Assembly: GCF_037126465.1 (NCBI RefSeq)
Contig: NC_088207.1
Location: forward strand, 38,624,143 to 38,688,142
Direction of reading: 5' to 3'
Source of the DNA: Ornithodoros turicata
Lineage: Eukaryota > Arthropoda > Arachnida > Ixodida > Argasidae
Length of the DNA stretch: 64,000 nucleotides
The notes under the pieces were generated by a model. It worked only from the letters and a program-made list of their open reading frames with translations, did not search any database and had not been told where the DNA came from. Shown piece by piece: positions 55,782-64,000 of this stretch; position 1 is the first letter of the stretch; every line of letters begins with the position of its first letter. Both the position numbers and the translations under genes were made by a program.

Positions 55782-56842
55782 CTGCAAGGATATACATCAC
55801 AGAAAATGGTTGAGATGATAATGTTACCTGTTGCTGTGAGGGACACCATATATACTGGATATAATTGAACCCCTGTATGCAATGAGAGGATAAGTCAACT
55901 TATCTCATTTTTTAGTATTTTTGTTGCAATGACGTCTACGTACCAGTATGTACCTGCCAAAGAAAATTTAGGACCACGTTGCAATTTACTGCCCTGTTAC
56001 AGGAGGGTAAGAAACGAGAAATGCGTGTGTGTCATGCAGATCAGGTCCCTTTTCTACACACGCATACAAATGGCGTAACTTAAATTTTGCAACGATGTGG
56101 AAATCAACTTAGACTTCCATTCGAAGAACAAGTTCTTCCTACGTCACATGACTGTGTCAGCAGTGCTACTGAGCATTGTAATAGGAAAGAACGTGTGCAC
56201 TAAGCTAATAAGTCATATTATGCTGGTCATCTAGGACATTATTTTCAAGATTATGCTCGTTTAGCAGCACGATCAGCCTGATCTAGGCTGCTCCACTACG
56301 TACAGGTGACATCACCTTACCCGTCATCACCACTTTTCAGCTGTCAAAGTCAGACTCGTGAAAACTTGTTTTTTCTGCACCATAACCCTGTGTGTGCAGT
56401 GTTACATTGAAAAAGGGGATATGTCATGCTACTGCGTTTTGTTCAATTTCCACTAAATCACACACCCAAAACGATGCTAAAAGGATGTGCGCGTAGAGCA
56501 GACACACACATATGCATTTGCGTTATTCGAGGAAACCCAGCTGTTTTCTCGGTTGGGGATTTTTTGCCTTATCCCCTTATTGCATGCAGAGATTCAACAA
56601 AAAAGAAAGGCTCAAGTGCAGCTGTTCAGTTCTGACTCAGCATCATAGAGCATAAATGATGGCTTGAACAGACAGACCTTGGCAAAATGAATCACAGGTA
56701 TGATTCGTCATGCTCACTCAAGGTGGAGACGTGACGAGAGCACTAGTTCAAAATCGTGATCTGAGTGTATATGAGGACGTGAACTGAGGCACTCGTGGCA
56801 GAATACCAAAATTCATGGACAAACAAGTTGAAAGAAGTGATG
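55782..56842. other. upstream of the first coding IAP exon; no exon recognised
   Basis: Part of the IAP 5' intron or promoter. No second coding exon or recognisable repeat was found. Confidence 0.4.
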
Positions 56843-57064
56843 AGCAAGGGGTTTCACAATGCCTCGTTCTACCAGCTGCCACGTACCCCACATTGTGGGC
56901 TTGGAGTTAATGTGGCCAAGATTTATTGAATCCAGTTAGAATATATGTATATAAGCAAGGGGTTTCACAATGCCTCGTTCTACCAGCTGCCACGTACCCC
57001 ACATTGTGGGCTTGGAGTTAATGTGGCCAAGATTTATTGAATCCAGTTAGAATATATGTATATA
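56843..57064. repeat. 111-bp perfect tandem duplication
   Basis: The unit starting 'agcaaggggtttcacaatgc' at 56843 is repeated from 56954 with the same sequence through 'gaatatatgtatata'. No mismatches were seen by eye, so it is very recent or an assembly artefact. Confidence 0.9.
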
Positions 57065-57288
57065 AATATACATATATTGAGTCACGTACAGCAAGATTAA
57101 AGAAAGGAACAGACACTCTTGATGTTGCAGCAGACGGTCTACCTTATTTGGGACAAAATCTGGACAGGAAAAATGTAATATGTCTAATATAATAAGAAGG
57201 CAGTAAACAGGGCAGTTGCAAGAATGTGTCTATTGTTTCGCCTTCAAAAAGCAACTGAAGCTCCCCTTCTGTGTATGGGGTTCTTGAA

Positions 57289-59545
57289 GGTCACTAAGGG
57301 TCGATTCACACGATGCAACTTTAGTTGCGCGCCACCAAGTTGGTTGCACCGTGTGAACGCGAAGCTCTGGTTGCGCAACTCGAGTTGCAGGAGTTGCACA
57401 GCCGAGCCGATCGCTTCACGAGCGATTTCTCCTGCAACTCTAGCTGCAACCTGTCTATCACACGGCTCCGCCTTGCAAGCACGACCAATCAGGAAGACTT
57501 CCATGTGTCAGGGCTGTTGCGCTAAAGTTTGGGGAGGGCGACTGGAGCGCCACTCTGACCCCTACCGTCGGAATGCTACGACACGCGGCCGCTCTCACCC
57601 CGTATGCATAACTGATAGCAACGGGTAGAACGCGTCAAAGAGTGCGCCGTTTTTTTTTCTTTTTCCGAAATCGAACTCTACTCGAATGGAATCGAACTCT
57701 ACTAAAAATCGCAGACTGCTGTTGTGTCGTACGCATAGCAACAAGAAGATGGCTACGGCAAAAACTTGCCCGCTGAAAAGTCCCGGAAAGAAATGTCACC
57801 GACTGGCAGCGCTATTCGGGCTGCCGGCAATATGCAGGCGGCTGTATTATCTTTTGTACTCCAGAACTAGCTAATTCTTAAAATATGAAGTCCTGAAATA
57901 ATTATTCCTGACTTCTGCCGCCGTTTACCGTTTTCAGTCATAGACTTTCATTGCGGCTATGTAACATCCAGGTATAATTATTGCAGTAGACAAATATCGG
58001 CATCCGTTCTAATGAAATAGAACACAAAAATTTTGACTATGAAAAAATCACTAGGAAGCAAGCGAGCTGGTGAAGATGATACATAATGTAAAAACCCCGA
58101 GACTAGGGAACACGAAGGGACAGACACAAACATGAAGTCTCAAGAAAAACTTTGACCAGATATACTTTGCGTTTTCCTGTATTTGCTTTGCAGTTTTCTG
58201 CTTTTTATATTAAAAGTTGACTGTGCAGCCGATGCTTCGGATAATTGTCGCTGTGTGACAATAAGATCTCGAGTCTAGGGACGACGAAAACACACACACA
58301 GACAGAGTTTGGAGACATCTGTATGTCGTCGTCCCTAGTCTCCGGGTCTTACTGCGATGAATTGCACTCACCAGCTCACTTGTTTTTATCAATTCTTTCA
58401 CTGGGTCGTCGTCACCAGAAACTCCATATATACAAGGAAAAAATATAGCCGGAGCTCTTCCAAACACATACATATACAATATAGCCTCGTGTATATGTGC
58501 ACAACCTTTGTTTCCGTACTCATATTTAAGAAAAAGTTAGACGTCTGTTTGAACGAGGCGGACATATGATAGCTGATTCCAAATCTAAATAGTCGAGAAG
58601 TTGCTGACGCTGCATGGCTGTGCCCGAAAACTCTTCGAAATCGTCGGTACTGCGTTGCCCAATGGCTGTTCTGTGCTCATGGTAGCGTCGTGAACATTCC
58701 GCACGCGGAGAACATAACCAGAGGTCCCAGGAAAGAGCAACTATTTGGGTGTTGAACCACAAAACAGTTTGTTTCTTTTAGATGTCCCGTTAATATTGCT
58801 CAACTATCTTCAATTATAACGGCGAGCGTTTTGTTAAGTTTCCATTGAATTCGATGAGCACCCTTCGAATTAATCTTTGCCACGTTCTTGTTAAGCCTGA
58901 TTTTTCTCAGAATGAAATTTATACTTTGGCACCCCTAGTGCACCAGAGAAGCACACTAAACACCCTAACAAACAGCGTCATTCGCGACATACACGCGTTC
59001 TCCATATGTACATCGTACCGCGCATTGTACACATGTTTCAGCGACTTTTTTTTAGAAAGAATTTGTCGATCCTTTTGACTTCTTTCTATCCGGAAAACAG
59101 ATGATAAGCGATAACGCCACAACAAGTTAGCCAGCGTAGACTGAGCGTCGTCTGCTACGGAGCGGCCGTGTGTTGAAAAGGTCGCCACTAGCGGCGCTGA
59201 CACACAAGGTTTGCTGCACCACCTGGCCCAGCGCAACAGGTCTATTGCAGCGGCGGCAGCGGCAGTACGCGAGACGATGAAATTATCACTGACCAGTGGA
59301 AATTGTGCAAAATTATCAAACTCGCAGCGGATTGAAGATTGAAGTCGTAACGAGCGGAAGTTGCAGTGGGATTGGACAAAAATGATGACAATGACGTTTT
59401 TTCGCGCCATCTGGCGAGCTCAGTGACAGCTACGGCGTTCGGAGTTGCTCGCCGTATGAAAGGGACCTTTTTGGTGCAACTTCGGCTGCGCGCAACTGTA
59501 ACGGGAACAGAGTTGCATCGTATGAATCGACCCTTAATGACCCAG
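57289..59545. mobile_element. possible 2.25-kb terminal-inverted-repeat element
   Basis: The left end GGTCACTAAGGGTCGATTCA, then CACGATGCAACT, is mirrored at the right by AGTTGCATCG, TATGAATCGACCCTTAATGA and CC. About 30 bp pair with two or three mismatches. Inside each end are quasi-palindromic 'gcgcaactcgagttgcagg' and 'ctgcgcgcaactgtaacg' words. The TSD was not resolved. It could be one element or two separate MITEs in opposite orientation. An open frame (minus, 58919-59410) has no recognised domain. Confidence 0.5.
58050..58390. repeat. foldback family, copy 2, nested in the 2.25-kb element
   Basis: Outer arms 'aagcaagcgagctggtgaag' and 'caccagctcacttg' pair, then 'ccccgagactaggga' and 'tccctagtctccggg'. 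A second inner hairpin, 'ctcgagtctagggacgacga' / 'tcgtcgtccctagtc', lies at 58268-58341. Border and core words are shared with 38867-39021. Confidence 0.7.
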
Positions 59546-62500
59546 TCCTCCTTTGTGGTCATGTTAGATAGGGGTGCAAGAGGGACAATTCAGTTGGCCG
59601 GTGCCTTCAGCACCAAATTTTAACTTAGCTGCTGTGCATACATATGCGCCGCTGAAAATGAGTTTTACCAGGACGGCTCTGACACAAACTGGTTTGTGCA
59701 AAGTCGTCCTATCTGCATTTTCATCCTCTGGCGAGGACCCGACAACCACAGATAAAAGTCACAGCTGCGGCTGGCTAGAAGAGATTAGCCGAAATGTATG
59801 TTGTTTGGTGAAATGAACAACTGATGTGTACCGCCCTATCTCTGCCTGACTTTGGGCCGAGTGTCATGTGTGGAGTCACTCCGTGACTCCGTTCCGTCGA
59901 TTCCGTGACACCACGCCTCCGGTTGCGCAAGAGCCTACTGCGCACTAACGCGTTTGGGGTTTGGGAAGCACAGGAAAGAAGTCGAAGCCAGGTCAACCAC
60001 AACAAGCAGTTCCTCGCAAAACAGCTGAAGAGAACAACGTAACTGAACTAAAACCTCCACTGACCAATACAGTCTGCCATGCCCTTGTATGCTTTAGAAC
60101 TTCATCGCTGCACTACGAAAATAGTCATATCCTTGTTGGAGTGTAGCAGCGATTGATACGTTATGCTATGCGTGGTTACATACGACCCACGAACTACGTC
60201 TACATTGCGGATAAAACTAAATTGCGAAGTCGGTGATGTATCCAATGTGGGCGCTAAAAACGATCAGGTAAACCAGTTCCAGCCGTTGTAAGATAATGTG
60301 CTACACGTCAAGCGTGAGCACCGCCCTGTCTAGCAACGTATGGGAAGTGCACAGTCAGAGGGACCGACAGATTACGAAATGTCGTCGTTCATCCCGTTTG
60401 AGCATGACACGCGGATGTGTTTGTGCAAAAAAGACCAAGGCAGAGCGATCTCGCATTTCTATGCCTTAAAATATGAATACAATTGTAACAGCACGAGACA
60501 CACTATTGTTAAAGATCATGCCAGTATGGCGACATCAGGCCCCTTAGGCTCTCGTACTTGTAATTCCGCAAAACAAAACGCAGATAAAATTATGCTTACC
60601 TTCTGTTAAGATTACAATTCGTCCTGCATGTGACTCAGTAAGTTCAGGCTTTCAGCCTTTCGAAGGTCTGAGAAAAACACCAAAATACTCGCCCTCGTTT
60701 CTCTTTGCGACACGGCACTGCAACAACATCAACGCCTCCTAGAGGCCGCCACGCTGCGACGCTGCAGCTCAAAAGGGATTAGGCGATTAGGCAAGCCTAA
60801 GGGCCTAAGCCTAAACCTAAACCTAAGCGTCAGAGTCGTTTATGGCTCTGGCTGTCGTGTTGTGCGATTTTGATGCCCACGCAGTTTGCCCACGGCAGAT
60901 ATCCCTCATCCGTGAAACAGAACCGACTTGGTTGTTTAAAGCGTTTTTCAAGGCGTGAAAGGTGTTACATTTGACGAAGTCGTCCCAAAAATGAGACTGG
61001 TGATGGAGAACGGGTGACAGAAACTTTTCGGGGGAGGGGGGGGGGCGCAGTCGGCGCCTGTGGTTGTCTGTCCTAGAGCCCTGCCCGGGCCGCGAAATTC
61101 CGTAACGTAGGCTAGTTTACGCATAGGAGAATGCGCGCACGCCTATTGGTTGGCACCACGGCAGCATGAAAACCTGCGGCGGCCAGAAACGGATGGATGG
61201 AGAGTTGCCGTCCATCGCTCCATCGCGGCCGCCATGGCTGCCAGTACTTGTTTACACACTGCAATAGGAACTGAAGCGAAGGCAAGGTGCAAGGAGCAAA
61301 GCAAGCGAGAGATGAATAGTGAAAAGTGTGGTCTCCTAGTACAGTGGAAGCTTTGTGGTCAGCCCTCGTTCCGTGCGGCGTTCCGTTCCGTGTGCTTTGG
61401 CGTGTGTGTTTGACATAAGCCGTTGCACAAGTACGGTGGAAGAATTCAGTATTGCTTGGCTGCACCTAAGTGTACATAAACTCAACGGCTACGCAAGACG
61501 CACGCAGTGGAAGCCTCAAATTCGATGTGTTTTCATAATTGCGCTTCTCGCTTGTGGCTACCGTTATTACCGCAGGTGGTGCAACCACATCTCAACTGTG
61601 TTCCATACATTTGCTAAGATAATTTAAGTGTTCTGTTATTCTTGCGTCTGAAAGGATCTTGTCGCTTAATGAGCATTTGCAAGAGCAGTGACAACAGAGA
61701 CAAAAGCAGTGTCAAATAAGATCACATGTACAAATGCATGACACAAATGACTATTCAAACATATCCTTCTGCAATCATTCTACCAGTGCATGCTCTTACG
61801 TTACGTCGTAGACATATTTCCCAAATGATCCAATTACTGTTCTTCAAGCTCTGTAACACAGTACTCTCCCTCAATACATATATACAATGGCAAATGGTTG
61901 TTGCTGTGGCACGCGCCTATACTGTCGTCCAGGGGATGGTTTCGGGGATGACCCCCCTCAAATCATGCCCTTGGTAGTGCATTTGGGAGAGGGAAACGAA
62001 GTGGGATCCTCCTCCCCCAATGTAAAGTCCCCATAGAAACTGCCCTCCCGAAATATTTTCTGGCTACTATCACGTCAGCAAACTACAATCTACTCGGGAA
62101 GGAAGTGGCACCCCATAGTCATGGGCGTACTGAGAGGGGGGCCATGGTCCTACTGGAACTCCAAGATCGCATGTAAAAATGGTGCACTCTTTAGTCATAG
62201 GTTGTAATGTTTATTCTCAGATGCCATGATAGGAACCTCTGAAAGCCCAGTGTCCGTCTCCAGAAAAAGGGGTGTTCGGGGGGTTGCACTCTTGCTCCAC
62301 TTGGAAAAATCCCTGATAATGTCAATGCCCATGGTTAATGCCTAACACCAAAGTGGTCACACCCTGCGGACTAATTTGTAGACCACCTGATGTGCTAGAA
62401 ATTATATTTCTACTTCCATGACACATGTGCCTGTAGAAATCGGCAAGACCCAATGTGCCGTGTGTGCCTTTGATTAGCAAGTCTCAGTCTACAGTAACAG

Positions 62501-63171
62501 ACTCTGCTGGCACTAAATACAGGCATTTTAATTTAGTTCTGGTACTTGGAAGTACTGAGCACTTTATTTTATATTATTTTTAAATAATTGGTGATTATAT
62601 GGCAAAATGTTACTCAGTTAACCTCTTTTGAACGTTTTGGAGTATTATGAAAGCAACATTACACACTTCCTCTCACGCAGGTTTTAGTTGTTGCTTGTTT
62701 CTCTGCATACCTGCAGCAGCGAAACCATTGATGGTTCAATGAATGGTAGTTCATAAGGTGTTTTACTGCACAATTTCAGCAGTAAAAGCGATGAGGGATC
62801 ATGGTAGAATGGGGGATGATTACGGAGACTGTTGATGATACCTGAGTATTAAAAGGAAAAAAAAAAGATATTGAAAGTGGTAAAGAGACGAGTGTTAAAA
62901 AAAAGAAAAAGAAAGAACAGCTAGGTGGTGGAGGGGTTAAAAAAATTAAAAAGAGGTATTAAAAGTGGTGGCACGAGTCCCAGGACACTTGACCGCCAGC
63001 ACGGGGAAGGCCACTCTGAAGGTTAGTGCGGGGTGGGTTTCGGGACCACTACGTACAGCAACAATGCGGTCCACAGCGGCATACCGCAACTCATGCAGTA
63101 GCATGTGCTCAGAAAGGCACCACTGCTGGGACCCCCGAGCAGCACAGTCATGAAACGTGGGCCGTGGGATG
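59546..63171. other. intergenic, no gene recognised
   Basis: It contains telomere-like words at about 60784-60830 and a CpG-rich segment at about 61130-61260 (with 'cctattggttgg' and 'gcggccgccatggc'), which could be a promoter for an unseen gene or an upstream IAP exon. The frame at minus 62946-63251 is partly inside the LTR. Nothing else supported. Confidence 0.4.
60784..60830. repeat. interstitial CCTAA-like words
   Basis: Five CCTAA units with variable spacers ('gcctaagggcctaagcctaa', 'acctaaacctaagcg'). CCTAA/TTAGG is the ancestral arthropod telomere repeat, but the run is short and irregular. Confidence 0.4.
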
Positions 63172-63415
63172 TGTAGTGTCTTGCCAGGATTTTCTATATC
63201 GTGCCCAACGTTGAACAGAACAACGACAGAGGCTCCTTTCCGTCCGTACACTTCAATGCTTTATTTTCGACTCCCTCCTACCTCTACAGTTTCTCCCAGC
63301 GTGTCTGTTTACAGACATCGTGTTGGATCGACGCGCCTACGTGGCGGTGTGTATTACGTTACTTCGATGCCATCCGTGTATGTGATATTATATGTTCGGT
63401 TATACGAACACTACA
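63172..63415 (-). mobile_element. 3' LTR of a gypsy-type retrotransposon (244 bp)
   Basis: Read on the minus strand it begins TGTAGTGTTCG and ends GACACTACA, a 7-bp TGTAGTG/CACTACA terminal repeat with canonical TG...CA ends. A purine tract (AGGGGGGGA on the minus strand, 63416 upward) immediately precedes it, as expected for the plus-strand primer, and an AATAAA is present inside. The other LTR lies outside the window, so the TSD cannot be checked. Confidence 0.82.
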
Positions 63416-63445
63416 TCCCCCCCTTGCTTTATTAAAGTCCTTCAG

Positions 63446-64000
63446 TCACATAAAGAAGTAGTCTGCAAATCTTGTAGGCGGTTTTCCGCGATTTGCACGT
63501 TCGGAACTACGGCAGTTTGTCACTGCTGCTGTGGTATGGCTGCTGGTTGTGCGTTGATCCGGGCTCGCATCAAAAGGGCTGGTGCTATCTTCTGCGTTGG
63601 CAGGAGGAACAGCTGTATGGGCAGGGTGCTCCGCTGTTTGCCACTCGTCCGAATCCTGAGAGGGGATTTCAGGAACGCGTTTAAAGAATGAGGCATTCCT
63701 GACAATTTTCTTGTTGTCGCGTTCGGTGGTGATCGCTGTTCCCTGGACCCTGATGACTCGGTAGGGTCGAGGGTCATATGCAGACTCACACGACAGTGGC
63801 GACTGCCGTTTCAGTAGCACAGTGTCTCCTTGTCGAAGTTCATGGTGCGCTGCATGACGCTGCTGCTTTCATTTGCTCCTTCTTCTCCCGGTCTCTCTTT
63901 TCCAGGTTCTCATGGGGTTTCTTTTCTGGTATCTCAGGAATTCTTGTTCGAATTTTTCTGCCGAACAGAAGTTCTGCTGGAGTAATGCCAGTCGTGGAGT
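63446..64000 (-). pseudogene. gypsy retrotransposon integrase C-terminus, frameshifted, cut by the window edge
   Basis: From the right edge, minus: STTGITPAELLFGRKIRTR, the region after the integrase core, then a frame change near 63861-63874, then LRQGDTVLLKRQ, YDPRPYRVIRVQG and SFFKRVP, the GPY/F-like tail of K02A2.6-type gypsy integrase. The stop at 63446 is followed by the polypurine tract and LTR. The frameshift suggests an inactive copy. Confidence 0.82.

Noticed and set aside
58919..59410. 163-codon minus-strand frame as the transposase of the 2.25-kb element
   Set aside because: No catalytic motif or DNA-binding domain of any transposase family was recognised.
60784..60830. A true telomeric array
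   Set aside because: Only five irregular CCTAA units with changing spacers; more likely chance or a tiny interstitial relic.
62946..63251. 101-codon minus-strand frame near the right end
   Set aside because: Part of it lies inside the LTR and it crosses the LTR boundary, so it cannot be a single conserved coding unit.
1..64000. CRISPR arrays, operons or bacterial/viral insertions
   Set aside because: No regularly spaced direct repeats, no close-packed collinear frames with ribosome-binding sites, and no viral gene set. The LTR and RT fragments are ordinary retrotransposons.

Overview
This is a eukaryotic window, almost certainly from a tick (Chelicerata, probably Ixodidae). The main evidence is several copies of a tRNA-derived SINE resembling the tick 'Ruka' family. 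Split genes with GT-AG introns and a dense mix of LINE, gypsy, hAT-like and pogo-like fragments support this. There is no prokaryotic gene organisation, so nearly all open frames are incidental. The species call is inference, not a database match.

Three protein-coding loci can be supported, all on the minus strand. (1) 11465-15373 is one uninterrupted 1302-codon frame for a low-complexity Lys/Glu/Ser-rich protein that I do not recognise, with N-terminal CxxC pairs and a 13-residue tandem repeat. (2) 24688-40082 is a full-length TRAPPC10 gene (TRAPP II tethering-complex subunit). I rebuilt 21 coding exons by splice sites, reading phase and resemblance to human TRAPPC10. Exon 13 holds one unexplained frame break. 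(3) 47418-55781 is an inhibitor-of-apoptosis gene (three BIR domains, a UBA-like segment and a C-terminal RING, i.e. XIAP/Diap2 architecture) in six coding exons with a continuous frame of about 538 residues.

Layout. 1-11 kb: intergenic, with SINEs, a hairpin and motif-rich repeats. 11.2-15.4 kb: the intronless gene. 15.6-24.3 kb: intergenic, with a LINE 3' remnant, a SINE, two CRE palindromes, CCAATATTGG-type repeats and a foldback element. 24.7-40.1 kb: TRAPPC10, whose introns are loaded with 8-bp-TSD (hAT-type) MITEs and long hairpins; intron 10 is about 85% two abutting MITEs. 40.3-47.4 kb: second-family SINEs, another hAT-type MITE and a broken non-LTR reverse transcriptase. 47.4-55.8 kb: the IAP gene, with a pogo/Tigger-type MITE, a gypsy remnant and AACCAGCTGG-type arrays in its introns. 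55.8-63.2 kb: a 111-bp tandem duplication, a possible 2.25-kb terminal-inverted-repeat element, a nested foldback and telomere-like words. 63.2-64 kb: the 3' LTR and integrase tail of a gypsy element that runs off the right edge.

TRAPPC10 acts in Golgi/endosome traffic and the IAP in apoptosis and ubiquitin signalling. The sequence does not link them functionally. What stands out is the repeat landscape: several unrelated-looking families are built from reiterated short, often self-complementary words, and they have reshaped the introns of two conserved genes.
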